Shown piece after piece: positions 33,028 to 40,115 of a stretch of DNA of 64,000 nucleotides. The notes beneath the pieces were generated by a model. That model did not search any database. It was given only the letters and a program-made list of their open reading frames with translations, and was not told the DNA's origin. Every line of letters starts with the position of its first letter. The first letter of the stretch is position 1. This DNA comes from an uncultured Lachnospiraceae bacterium (GTDB lineage Bacteria > Bacillota > Clostridia > Lachnospirales > Lachnospiraceae), in contig CATBDC010000001.1 of assembly GCA_949502235.1 (NCBI GenBank), positions 1 through 64,000 of the forward strand, given 5' to 3'. A program made the translations under genes and the position numbers.

Positions 33028-33585
33028 CTACTTATTCTTCGTCTTAGGAAAATTATACTTTCGCATCTTCCATTCTCCGCTGAATCTCTGCCCCGCAAAA
33101 AGCGGGTGTATGGTTTTTAGCTTAGAATATTCACCCTTTTCATCTTCCAACTCATAAATAATCTTTTCATATGGCTTTAAAAGAACATGAAGTTGTGCTT
33201 TTACCTCATTAACTCTTCTATTTCCCTGAAATGTGTTGCCATATCCAATCAGTATCGTATCATTTTTTCTTTTTAGCAGTTCTTTCAGATGCTCCATGTT
33301 TTCTTTATTATCTTTAACATCTGATGGTTTTAATTTTGTACAAATATCTGCGAAGAGATTCCAAATAGTGATTTCTGAATATCCCATCATTCCAAGATTA
33401 TTTAGAAGATAATTAGTCGTATTATCAAACACTTGAATATTACTTGATGCGGGGTTCATTCCGATAACAAGAATCTTCTTCCCTTTTATGCCCTTATAGA
33501 CCAGTGTTAATTCAAATCTACGCTTTGTCTCTTCATCAAATACTCCTGTCCTCTCCAATAATGAAGTCTGCTTAATATTTTCCAT
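33028..33585 (-). CDS. DUF1643-family protein
   Basis: 185 residues from MENIKQTSLL. AAAGGAGGATGAATCA fits ATG 33585; the frame upstream to 33651 lacks support. Signature features: ILVIGMNPASSNIQVFDNTT, MMGYSEITIWNLFADICTKL and TILIGYGNTFQGN. The MNP-S/T-A...D-T...GY...NLFA pattern is typical of DUF1643, found in phages and islands. Biochemical function is not established to my knowledge. It follows two very small coupled ORFs. Confidence 0.8.
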   Translation of the reverse strand: MENIKQTSLLERTGVFDEETKRRFELTLVYKGIKGKKILVIGMNPASSNIQVFDNTTNYLLNNLGMMGYSEITIWNLFADICTKLKPSDVKDNKENMEHLKELLKRKNDTILIGYGNTFQGNRRVNEVKAQLHVLLKPYEKIIYELEDEKGEYSKLKTIHPLFAGQRFSGEWKMRKYNFPKTKNK

Positions 33586-33607
33586 TGATTCATCCTCCTT
33601 TACTATT

Positions 33608-33718
33608 TTACCTTTGCCTTCTACTCTTCTTTCCTGAACGACACACTTCATATAAATCCAAAATTAACTTAACACCCTGTATGAAGAAAAAAATAATTCC
33701 CTCGCCATTCTTTTTCAT
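33608..33718 (-). CDS. Small hydrophobic/basic protein, 36 aa
   Basis: ATG 33718 overlaps the TAA of the 31-aa ORF (TAATG). GGGAG lies about 8 nt upstream. The sequence MKKNGEGIIFFFIQGVKLIL continues DLYEVCRSGKKSRRQR. A hydrophobic helix is followed by a basic tail. Ends 22 bp before the DUF1643 start. Coupling and ribosome sites make it plausible, but there is no homology evidence. Confidence 0.45.
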   Translation of the reverse strand: MKKNGEGIIFFFIQGVKLILDLYEVCRSGKKSRRQR

Positions 33719-33813
33719 TATGCTGTCTCCCTTCTTTTTTCAATTGTTTCTAAAATTAAAATGCAACCAATCGCAAAAACTGCGCCGGAAATCAGTACAA
33801 TAAACTCTGTCAA
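33718..33813 (-). CDS. Single-helix membrane peptide, 31 aa (holin-like)
   Basis: TTG start at 33813 behind AGGAGGGG with 6-nt spacing. It encodes MTEFIVLISGAVFAIGCIL followed by ILETIEKRRETA. One membrane helix with a short charged tail is the layout of holin-like toxic peptides and of small phage membrane proteins. It is first in a coupled trio with the 36-aa ORF and DUF1643. Confidence 0.5.
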   Translation of the reverse strand: MTEFIVLISGAVFAIGCILILETIEKRRETA

Positions 33814-33852
33814 CTATAACCCCTCCTATCTCGTTTACTTTCATAATGTTAT

Positions 33853-33887
33853 ATTGGGGTGCGCCCTTAAGCAGTGCACGCCCCAAT
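33853..33887. terminator. Inverted repeat, possible terminator
   Basis: ATTGGGG (33853-33859) pairs with CCCCAAT (33881-33887), with further pairing inward. There is no clear T-run on the minus strand, so termination is uncertain. It lies between element genes at 33813 and 33929. Confidence 0.35.
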
Positions 33888-33928
33888 AGTCTCTTTAAAA
33901 CTTCTGTCCTTAAGACATAATAATGATT

Positions 33929-34330
33929 TTACCCTTCATCTCCATAAAGGTCTTTAAGCGTCATAGAATAGATTACATAGATATGACTGCAATCAGAATC
34001 ATTATTTTCTTTCAATTCCAGTGAATCAATATACCACTCTCTGCCTTTTGTAAGCCACTTTTTATTGTCCGGTATAGATATCCCTGTAATGTCATCACTA
34101 ATGCGTAATTTTTGAGGATAGCAGTCTAAAATATCACGTATTTCTGCCATATCATCAGAAACAGTATTTAAAAGGATTGCTATAAATCCTTTTGTTCCTA
34201 ACATCTTTGATTTCAAAATGTGATGAACATTGTCAACTATCTCTTTAGGAAGTCTGTATTTCTTTTTGAATAAGGGTCTTAATCTTCTCAAAAGTATCAA
34301 TTGGCTTTTCGTATAGATTTTGATGTACAT
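33929..34330 (-). CDS. Hypothetical element protein, 133 aa
   Basis: From MYIKIYTKSQ, with GGGGGTG 8 nt before ATG 34330; the frame upstream to 34414 is AT-rich leader. A basic N-terminal half (LLRRLRPLFKKKYRLPKEIV) and an acidic C-terminal half (LKENNDSDCSHIYVIYSMTL). No membrane segment or known motif. Not recognised. It sits between two hairpins, so may be transcribed separately from its neighbours. Confidence 0.6.
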   Translation of the reverse strand: MYIKIYTKSQLILLRRLRPLFKKKYRLPKEIVDNVHHILKSKMLGTKGFIAILLNTVSDDMAEIRDILDCYPQKLRISDDITGISIPDNKKWLTKGREWYIDSLELKENNDSDCSHIYVIYSMTLKDLYGDEG

Positions 34331-34404
34331 CTTTTCACCCCCTTTCCAATACATCAAAAATATAATATATATTTCTACCTTTACTCCTTTACTCTTTGGC
34401 ATAA

Positions 34405-34443
34405 AAGGAGCCAATACACTTTCATTCCGTGTATTAGCTCCTT
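34405..34443 (-). terminator. Rho-independent terminator after the 197-aa gene
   Basis: AAGGAGC-x-AATACAC pairs with GTGTATT-x-GCTCCTT around a 9-nt loop. On the minus strand it is followed by TTTTAT. It overlaps the stop codon of the 34442-35035 gene. Confidence 0.7.
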
Positions 34444-35035
34444 ATAAAATTATGTAGCTATCATTCAGGGCATCCACATAAAAATCATTATAAACAAATG
34501 CTGAATTGTCATAATCAGGCTCAAATGAAACCTGAATCTGCGAAGAAATATCTCTATCTATAGCTTTAAAAATTTTATCACACAAACGATTCTTCAATTC
34601 GTCCATATACCTTTTCCGCCTTAGAGTATCTAAGCCACAGTAAAACATGTACTCTTGAAACGTAAGTATTTCCCTTCTTTCGGCTAACTGCTCTATCCTC
34701 TTCCATATATCACAATCTACATCTCTAATTGAAATCTTTAGATATATATCCTCTTCACCTTCTTTCCTTAAATACCCTTCATCATCCCGAAAAAATTCAA
34801 GCCCTCTTCCATATATCTTCTTGCTGTCTCTGATATTTTGATATTCTAAATAAATTTTATCCCATTCCAACGGGTACAGATAAATAAATGTGGTAAGCTC
34901 TTCTATCCATTTTTTAGGATTTCCGTTGAAACTACGGGGAGGTAAATTCACATTATACAGATTTAAACATTCCTCCCCCTTACTCCACCTTTCCTGTCTT
35001 AAAAAATTTTCTTCTATACACCATTCTTTTTTCAT
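34442..35035 (-). CDS. Hypothetical element protein, 197 aa
   Basis: Begins MKKEWCIEENFLRQERWSKG and ends ALNDSYIIL. Rich in aromatic and charged residues, mostly helical, with no zinc motif, signal peptide or membrane segment. The pattern WKRIEQLAERREILTFQEYM, then LRRKRYMDELKNRLCDKIFK, suggests a helical bundle. Not recognised. AGGAGAATATC precedes the ATG. It is flanked by terminators at 34405 and 35052 and so is probably its own transcription unit. Confidence 0.65.
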   Translation of the reverse strand: MKKEWCIEENFLRQERWSKGEECLNLYNVNLPPRSFNGNPKKWIEELTTFIYLYPLEWDKIYLEYQNIRDSKKIYGRGLEFFRDDEGYLRKEGEEDIYLKISIRDVDCDIWKRIEQLAERREILTFQEYMFYCGLDTLRRKRYMDELKNRLCDKIFKAIDRDISSQIQVSFEPDYDNSAFVYNDFYVDALNDSYIIL

Positions 35036-35051
35036 GATATTCTCCTTCTTT

Positions 35052-35094
35052 GTAAAAAGAAAACTGGTATATCCCTGCTATCGGATATACCAGT
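35052..35094 (-). terminator. Rho-independent terminator after the 65-aa gene
   Basis: ACTGGTATATCC and GGATATACCAGT form a perfect 12-bp stem with an 8-nt loop (35063-35094). On the minus strand TTTTCTTTTT follows. Confidence 0.85.
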
Positions 35095-35139
35095 GCTCCT
35101 TGTCTAGAACTTCTTATTAATTTTTAACTTATTGCAATC

Positions 35140-35337
35140 TTAATAATTGCTTTGGAATGAACCACAGCTTCGAAACGCCGATTGTTGAAAGCCTGTTTTA
35201 TAACACTGCTTTTCTTCTTTGCTATCAATTTCAAAAAAGCCACCAGTTTTTGCCTTTAAAGAAGAACAGCCCCGTCCATTATTCCAATATTTGCACATGC
35301 CACATATTTTATTGCTTTTATGTACTACTTTTTTCAT
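35140..35337 (-). CDS. Small Cys-rich protein, probable zinc knuckle
   Basis: 65 residues. CGMCKYWNNGRGC then two later Cys (QCYKTG, SCGSF). The C-x2-C-x8-C start is typical of short zinc-binding domains in phage and island proteins. No membrane segment. It starts 3 bp from the end of the 85-aa membrane gene and ends before a strong terminator. The function is unknown. Confidence 0.65.
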   Translation of the reverse strand: MKKVVHKSNKICGMCKYWNNGRGCSSLKAKTGGFFEIDSKEEKQCYKTGFQQSAFRSCGSFQSNY

Positions 35338-35340
35338 AGC

Positions 35341-35598
35341 TCACCTCATAAAAAGTTTTTTAAACAACAGATAGCCAAGAAAAAGAATCAGTATAACAAA
35401 CGCCAAATCCCCCACAACACTGAACAAAGCTATCTTACTTCCCCCTATCATTGCAAGTACCATAATACCAATTAGAAACAGTACGACTTTGGCTCCGGTA
35501 ACGTTTTGTGTTGGTTCTATTATCTCGTTACTTTTTCCTTTTTTAGAGTTTAACCAAACTACCGCAATAACTCCCAAGATAATTCCTACAAACAGCAT
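35341..35598 (-). CDS. Small three-helix membrane protein
   Basis: 85 residues. Hydrophobic segments at about 2-16 (LFVGIILGVIAVVWL), 36-52 (KVVLFLIGIMVLAMIGG) and 57-80 (LFSVVGDLAFVILILFLGYL), ending KKLFMR. It lies between the SHOCT coiled-coil gene and the Cys-rich gene. No family recognised. It is probably a membrane anchor or effector of the same cargo operon. Confidence 0.7.
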   Translation of the reverse strand: MLFVGIILGVIAVVWLNSKKGKSNEIIEPTQNVTGAKVVLFLIGIMVLAMIGGSKIALFSVVGDLAFVILILFLGYLLFKKLFMR

Positions 35599-35615
35599 AA
35601 TTGTACCTCACCTTC

Positions 35616-36179
35616 CTATCTTGTAAGTTCGCTTATTCTAGCATTTTTTTCTTCCTGTGTAATAATACCCATTTCGCATTGTTGTTCTATCCTGCGGATT
35701 TCCTCAAAGTTATCTACACGCTTTCTTGCAACACTTATCTTAAAGTTATATTCATCCTGTGTAATTACATCCATTGCCAACGCCCTGTCAAGTTTTGTCT
35801 TTTCAGCCTGAAATTCCTGTTCTACTCTTTCTTTCTCACGCAAGACAGCATTTTGCTTCATTCTCTTTTCAAGTTCAATAAGCTCCTGTTCTAATTCCTG
35901 CTTTCTTGACAGTTTGGGATCCATCATCTTTAGTAAATCTGCAACGTCAATATTTCCCATGTCTCCTGTATCCAATACATGCTGTACATATTTACGTCCT
36001 ATTTGAATATATGCCGCATCTAGTTCCTGTTCAATAACATTAATCTGCATCTTCAAATTTGTTAATTCCGAATTATCCTGTACCATTGTTCCTGCACTAG
36101 ACCCTACATTTACTGCTGATGATGCAAGGCTGTCTCCTACATTTTTAGCTGTCTTTAAAGCTTTATCAAATATTCCCAT
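35616..36179 (-). CDS. Coiled-coil protein with two SHOCT-like motifs
   Basis: 187 residues. It begins MGIFDKALKTAKNVGDSL and is followed by a long coiled coil (LTNLKMQINVIEQELDAAY, then QELEQELIELEKRMKQ). Two C-terminal motifs, DRALAMDVITQDEYNFKI and QQCEMGIITQEEKNARI, fit the SHOCT pattern (x-G/D-x-ITxEEY/F). The N-terminus shares its layout with the zinc-ribbon coiled-coil protein at 4075-4653. SHOCT domains are thought to mediate oligomerisation. It lies 15 bp after the zinc-ribbon gene. Confidence 0.75.
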   Translation of the reverse strand: MGIFDKALKTAKNVGDSLASSAVNVGSSAGTMVQDNSELTNLKMQINVIEQELDAAYIQIGRKYVQHVLDTGDMGNIDVADLLKMMDPKLSRKQELEQELIELEKRMKQNAVLREKERVEQEFQAEKTKLDRALAMDVITQDEYNFKISVARKRVDNFEEIRRIEQQCEMGIITQEEKNARISELTR

Positions 36180-36194
36180 TCTTTTTATCCTCCA

Positions 36195-36650
36195 TTAAAA
36201 TTTTGAACCACACACATTACATTTCCAACGTTTACCCAAACTGTCTGCACCCAGTAAGCCAAAAGCATAGACCTTTGCATATTTCCCTACAGTTGAGATT
36301 TTTTGAATATTACTACTTCCGCATATTGGGCAGGTCAGCTTAAACTGGTTCTCTCTCATTTTTTGATTAACAATGTTAATGTGTTCCTGTTCTTCTTTTT
36401 CCTTCTGTTTTTTAATTTCTTCTTTTGCATTGCCAATTGTTTCATCATAAGTATCTGTTGCTTTAATGTTTAAGATTAGCCGTTCTCTCTCTTCGCCGGA
36501 TTTAAAAAATGTTCCATTTGGCATCAGGTATTCTGCGGGTACAGGCTCCATTACATGTCCACATACTGTACAGGACTTTACACTTCCCGCTTTGACATTA
36601 ATATTTTCTACACTTGCACACCTTGCACAATAATAAAACATCTCTGTCAT
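36195..36650 (-). CDS. Protein with two zinc ribbons
   Basis: 151 residues. First ribbon YYCARCASVENINVKAGSVK, then CTVCGHVM. The middle is a charged coiled coil (NAKEEIKKQKEKEEQEHINI). The second ribbon is CPICGSSNIQKI, then WKCNVCGSKF. It is probably cytoplasmic. First gene of the leftward cargo operon, divergent from the Xre regulator. Four Cys pairs suggest two structural zinc sites. Function is unknown. Confidence 0.75.
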   Translation of the reverse strand: MTEMFYYCARCASVENINVKAGSVKSCTVCGHVMEPVPAEYLMPNGTFFKSGEERERLILNIKATDTYDETIGNAKEEIKKQKEKEEQEHINIVNQKMRENQFKLTCPICGSSNIQKISTVGKYAKVYAFGLLGADSLGKRWKCNVCGSKF

Positions 36651-36665
36651 TCCTCCTTTTCTTAT

Positions 36666-36681
36666 GTGTATATATCTACAC
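36666..36681. promoter_or_regulatory. Inverted repeat between divergent element genes
   Basis: GTGTA-6 nt-TACAC lies between the cargo operon (starting at 36650) and the Xre gene (36757). It is followed by ACTATAATAATA, a likely -10 region. It is a candidate operator for the Xre protein. Confidence 0.4.
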
Positions 36682-36756
36682 TATAATAATACCATACATA
36701 TCCACTGCTTACAATAACAATAAATACAAAATATTATATAGGCAGGAGGATTAATA

Positions 36757-36993
36757 ATGAATGACCAGGAATTTGGAAGCATAAAATTACACCTAAAAGA
36801 ATTAATGGAAAAGCAAAATCTGTCACTTAGCAAGCTTTCTTTCCGCGCTGAAATGCAAAGGACACAGCTAAAGCATTATTATGACGGCAGTATACAGCGT
36901 TTAGATATGGCTGTTTTATCACGTCTTTGCTATGCCCTTAAATGTGACCTGACTGATTTAATAGAATACGTACCACCGTCAAAAGATACTTAA
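36757..36993 (+). CDS. Xre/Cro-type HTH regulator
   Basis: 78 residues. A single helix-turn-helix: LKELMEKQNLSLSKLSFRAE, recognition helix QRTQLKHYYDGSI, then LSRLCYALKCDLTDLIEYVP, the standard YozG-like Cro/CI pattern. GGCAGGAGG precedes ATG 36757. The only rightward gene of the element, placed opposite the cargo operon as phage-type repressors usually are. It is likely to control excision or cargo expression. Confidence 0.9.
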   Translation: MNDQEFGSIKLHLKELMEKQNLSLSKLSFRAEMQRTQLKHYYDGSIQRLDMAVLSRLCYALKCDLTDLIEYVPPSKDT

Positions 36994-36996
36994 GAA

Positions 36997-37371
36997 TTAT
37001 TTATCATGTACAATCACAGCAAGCACAGAATAATCCGAGGAACATAGATACAGGCGGAAAATAATACATTTTCCGCCTGAACTACTTTCATATATATCTT
37101 CAAATTCAAAATCATCCTCTTTTAGGTAGTACTCCTTTAAACAGCTTTTAAACTGCCTCTCCGCTTCCTTTTGTTCTCCATAAAATATAATAACATATCC
37201 TCCCAAATCCTTTTTAATATCCCTATCACTGCCGTATACTTCATCCAATATCCCTACTGCGGTATATAAATGAGTTTTAACTCTCTTCTGCAGTAGTACT
37301 TCCCTTAAAGTATTTTCTTCACTACCAAGCCATTCCGATAATAATTTTTCATTCTTAATGATTTTATACAT
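36997..37371 (-). CDS. Hypothetical element protein next to attR
   Basis: About 124 residues from MYKIIKNEKL. AGAGGATGAAT spacing favours ATG 37371 over upstream ATGs at 37392 and 37380. Mixed alpha/beta, ending SSSGGKCIIFRLYLCSSDYS VLAVIVHDK. No known motif. Its 3' part contains a perfect 11-bp inverted repeat (37051-37079). It converges with the Xre gene, with only 3 bp between the two stops. Confidence 0.6.
   Translation of the reverse strand: MYKIIKNEKLLSEWLGSEENTLREVLLQKRVKTHLYTAVGILDEVYGSDRDIKKDLGGYVIIFYGEQKEAERQFKSCLKEYYLKEDDFEFEDIYESSSGGKCIIFRLYLCSSDYSVLAVIVHDK
37051..37079. repeat. Perfect 11-bp inverted repeat within a CDS
   Basis: CAGGCGGAAAA, 7-nt loop, TTTTCCGCCTG. It lies inside the 36997-37371 gene but just beyond the convergent Xre stop. 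As read from the plus strand it could end the Xre transcript, although it is followed by GA rather than T. Confidence 0.55.
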
Positions 37372-37552
37372 TCCATTCATCCTCTTCTTCATTTACAGCT
37401 TCTAAAAAAAGTACTTTTTATTTTGCTTGCGACCAAATCGCGGCAGATTTTGCGACATCCTTTTGTTCCTCTGCCAAATTTCCCAAAAGCCTTGTCTGTC
37501 CTGGGGCTTTTCATCCATCCCGTTTGAACCCCAGCAAAATCGCCATTTTCCG

Positions 37553-37651
37553 CACAAAAAAACCACCATCCCCGGAGTCTTTACTACCTCCAAAAACAGT
37601 GATTTTGACTGCGCGATCAGGGGTTCGAACCCTGGACACCCTGATTAAGAG
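37553..37651. other. attR: right direct repeat of the integrated element
   Basis: Identical over 99 bp to 28800-28898, offset 8753 bp. It includes the 3' part of the intact tRNA-Lys gene from the anticodon loop onward plus 57 bp of flank. The stretch 37393-37552 before it shows no credible gene. Confidence 0.95.
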
Positions 37652-37682
37652 TCAGGTGCTCTGCCAGCTGAGCTAATCGCGC
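37610..37682 (-). tRNA. tRNA-Lys (anticodon CTT)
   Basis: 73 nt: acceptor GCGCGAT/ATCGCGC with discriminator A, D arm GCTCAGCTGGCAGAGC, anticodon stem CCTGA/TCAGG with loop CTCTTAA, T arm CAGGG-TTCGAAC-CCCTG. The CCA is not encoded. It is the attachment gene of the element: its 3' half is duplicated at 28857-28898. The promoter lies at 37714-37742. Confidence 0.95.
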
Positions 37683-37713
37683 ATAACCATATTTATTTTC
37701 CAACGCAAGAGGT

Positions 37714-37742
37714 ATTATATAACAGTTTCTGGGGGATTGCAA
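37714..37742 (-). promoter_or_regulatory. tRNA-Lys promoter
   Basis: TTGCAA (37737-37742), 17-bp spacer, TATAAT (37714-37719, minus strand), about 30 bp before the tRNA 5' end. The rest of 37743-37923 is T-rich with no gene seen. Confidence 0.75.
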
Positions 37743-37923
37743 GCAATTTTTTCTAATTTCTCCATTTTTTTTGATTTTTGTACATTTTCTATATCTTGGA
37801 CCCATTTTTGCGCCCCATTTTGTCACAAAATAGTTTACATATTTTACTTTCACTTCCCATATACTATACTGTTCACCCGTTAAGACTTCCCATATGTGAT
37901 CCGCCCGTTAAGGAGAACCAGCC

Positions 37924-38439
37924 ATGACGCATATACTCAGTAAATGTATTGCAAGAAAAGACATGCCTGCTTTTTTCTTCATCGCAGCCGCAGGCACCCT
38001 CAATCACTTTTTATATGAATGGACAGGCAGTGCCCTTGCTGCTTTTTTCTGTCCGGTGAATGAATCAGTCTGGGAACATTTAAAGCTTTTATTTTTTCCT
38101 TTTCTTTTCTGGTCCATATGGAATTACATATGCAAAAAACCGATTATATCCCCTTACTTCTTCTACCGCCTTCTCGCTGTTTTATACGGTATGCTGTCTA
38201 TCGTTATGCTTTTTTATACTTACACAGGAATGATCGGGAGAAACTTTCTTGTTCTTGATATTCTTACCTTCCTGCTTGGAATACTGATTACATTACATAT
38301 GATTCCCCGGCTTACAAAGCGTTTCCCCTCCGTCCCGTCCGCTGAGGCCATTTATACCGCTTGGGTAGCTGTTATCCTGTGCTTTTTTATATTTACATGC
38401 TTTCCGCCGGATATTCCGTTATTTTATTCCTATGCCTGA
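37924..38439 (+). CDS. DUF6512-like membrane protein
   Basis: 171 residues with five hydrophobic segments. The conserved stretch NHFLYEWTGSALAAFFCPVN ESVWEHLKLLFFPFLFW is typical of a small Clostridial membrane family I associate with DUF6512. TAAGGAGAACCAGCC precedes ATG 37924. It is the first gene outside attR. Its last 21 bp overlap the end of the convergent DUF5131 gene. The function is unknown. Confidence 0.7.
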   Translation: MTHILSKCIARKDMPAFFFIAAAGTLNHFLYEWTGSALAAFFCPVNESVWEHLKLLFFPFLFWSIWNYICKKPIISPYFFYRLLAVLYGMLSIVMLFYTYTGMIGRNFLVLDILTFLLGILITLHMIPRLTKRFPSVPSAEAIYTAWVAVILCFFIFTCFPPDIPLFYSYA

Positions 38440-39147
38440 TTTATAATTGATATTTGCTTTTCTCGCCTGGCTGCATAAGTCGCGGACGGCCAGGGTGTAT
38501 TCCTTTCCGTCCTTGATGAAATGTGTCCCGCACTGCCGGAACTCAAAGCATACGTTGCGGGCGATACACTGCTCCCGTATGGAAAGCACCCACTCATAAT
38601 CAAGCGGTCTGGCGTTTCTGTCAGATTCGCCGCCGACTACGACCAATTCTACATGATCAAGATAAGCAGAAAGGTTGATTTCCCCAATCAATGGCTGGCA
38701 GATAATATCTTTATGTTTGACAGGCAGCTCATTGAAGATAGAGAGCCTGTAGTCAGCCCTGTCCTGATTTTCTACTGTGCATCCGACCGTGACATTCTCG
38801 TATCCATCGTTCCAGTCCTTCGGAATGCAGTCCATAAACCGTTCAATCCGCTTTGTCAAAAACAGAAAGTGCAAGTCAGAACGCTCCCGTATCATCTGCC
38901 AACATTCCCCACGCCATGCATCGGCATCCTCAATCAGAAAATCAGTAGAGAAGCACAGGTTTACAGTCTGTCCTGATTTGATTTTGTATGCTCCCGACTT
39001 GTTTTTAGCCACCGGAGCATAGAAATTGTCTGTCTTTACAATGTTATTTGTATCAATTCCACGTTTGGAGTCTCCTTTATGAATGTAGCAGTATCTGCAT
39101 CCCTCGCTATGTCTGTGACAGCCCCGCCACGGATTCCACATTGCCAT
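38419..39147 (-). CDS. DUF5131 (phage Gp37/Gp68-like) radical-SAM-related protein
   Basis: 242 residues. The N-terminus NPWRGCHRHSEGCRYCYIH has three Cys in C-x6-C-x2-C spacing, a variant radical-SAM-like cluster site. It is followed by FSTDFLIEDADAWR, FLTKRIERF, NVTVGCTVENQ, GGESDRNARPL and FRQCGT, all matching the DUF5131 family. Family members occur in phages and in mycobacterial/Clostridial genomes; the reaction is not established. GAGGGGAAATCAT precedes ATG 39147. Confidence 0.85.
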   Translation of the reverse strand: MAMWNPWRGCHRHSEGCRYCYIHKGDSKRGIDTNNIVKTDNFYAPVAKNKSGAYKIKSGQTVNLCFSTDFLIEDADAWRGECWQMIRERSDLHFLFLTKRIERFMDCIPKDWNDGYENVTVGCTVENQDRADYRLSIFNELPVKHKDIICQPLIGEINLSAYLDHVELVVVGGESDRNARPLDYEWVLSIREQCIARNVCFEFRQCGTHFIKDGKEYTLAVRDLCSQARKANINYKSGIGIK

Positions 39148-39168
39148 ATGATTTCCCCTCTTTTACCC

Positions 39169-39897
39169 TTACGGCTGATTCAGTGTAATTGAAAACTGCA
39201 TCATGTCTCCCCGCATGTAGGAATCTGCAAATTCCACGGGAATTGTTTTTGAACAGGTAACTCTCTGAATATGAAATCCTGCCGTATTTTTTGCCGTGCC
39301 AAGAAGCCTTCTGTTCTCACCGTCAATAACGACAGCCTCAAACAGCCTTGTTGCCTTATCAAGCTTTAAGCCAAAGCCTTCCAGCGTATGGTAAAGTCCC
39401 TGCTCCCTAACCTGTTTTTCCGTAAGCCCGGGGCAAAGCTCAGACGGAATATAGGAATCCGTAACTGTTGTCGGTATTCCGTCATTATAAAAAAGTCGGT
39501 GAATAAGAAAAACCCTGCTGCCTTTTTTCAGCATAAGCTTTTCTCCCACATGCCCGTCTGCTTCTATAATTTCAAATTTCAGAATCTCCTTGACCTGCTT
39601 TGACGCATTTTCTTCATTATCATAAAAGCGGAAAGAAAATATCTTCTCCTCCACCTTTGGATGTGTGACAAATGTTCCCAACCCCTGCTTTTTACATACA
39701 TATCCTTTATTTTTCAGATCCTCAATTGCAAGTCTCACTGTCTGGCGGCTGATTTTGTACAGCTCACACAGCTCTGGCTCTGTCGGTATCTTTTGATTAT
39801 ACTCCCATTCCCCAGTTTCGATCTTACGATAGAGAATCTCGCTTAACTGTTTATAAAGCGGCGTATCCTTCGATATATCAAGCAGTTCGTTTCTCAC
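39169..39897 (-). CDS. GntR-family (HutC/UTRA) transcriptional regulator
   Basis: 242 residues starting at GTG 39897 behind AAAGGGGATAAACAG. The winged-helix domain (IPTEPELCELYKISRQTVRL, then GLGTFV) is followed by a UTRA ligand-binding domain (FLIHRLFYNDGIPTTVTDSY, MRGDMMQFSI). UTRA regulators bind phosphorylated sugars or amines. It lies downstream of the ABC/SIS/ROK operon and probably represses it. The 26-bp palindrome at 45204-45229 is a candidate operator. Confidence 0.92.
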   Translation of the reverse strand: MRNELLDISKDTPLYKQLSEILYRKIETGEWEYNQKIPTEPELCELYKISRQTVRLAIEDLKNKGYVCKKQGLGTFVTHPKVEEKIFSFRFYDNEENASKQVKEILKFEIIEADGHVGEKLMLKKGSRVFLIHRLFYNDGIPTTVTDSYIPSELCPGLTEKQVREQGLYHTLEGFGLKLDKATRLFEAVVIDGENRRLLGTAKNTAGFHIQRVTCSKTIPVEFADSYMRGDMMQFSITLNQP

Positions 39898-39982
39898 CTG
39901 TTTATCCCCTTTGCATAAACATTATTTTAAAAATATATTTAAAATATATCATATTAAATTATGGCAGACAACCTTATTTTGT

Positions 39983-40115
39983 GTTACTGTTTGCGCAGGA
40001 CTTTGCATTTACTGCAAAGTCCGTAAGAAAGTGATTCAGGCGTGAGCAAATCCCATTGCCGAAGGCAATTTTAAATGGATTTGCGAAGGCTGCTGTGAAC
40101 GGAGTGAACAGTAAC
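39983..40115. repeat. Foldback repeat, copy C (133 bp)
   Basis: Ends GTTACTGTT and AACAGTAAC. Inner stems are GACTTTGCA/TGCAAAGTC and ATTGCC-GAA-GGCAAT. Compared with copy A (3944-4074, reverse complement), sequence changes in both stems preserve pairing. It overlaps the 3' end of the ROK gene, supplying its last codons and stop. Confidence 0.9.

Noticed and set aside
37402-37593. 63-codon minus-strand ORF across attR
   Set aside because: It is largely translation of the att flank, has no ribosome site, and its composition is not protein-like.
28800-37651. Prophage
   Set aside because: No capsid, tail, terminase or lysis module is seen in 8.75 kb; a satellite-like or minimal island fits better.
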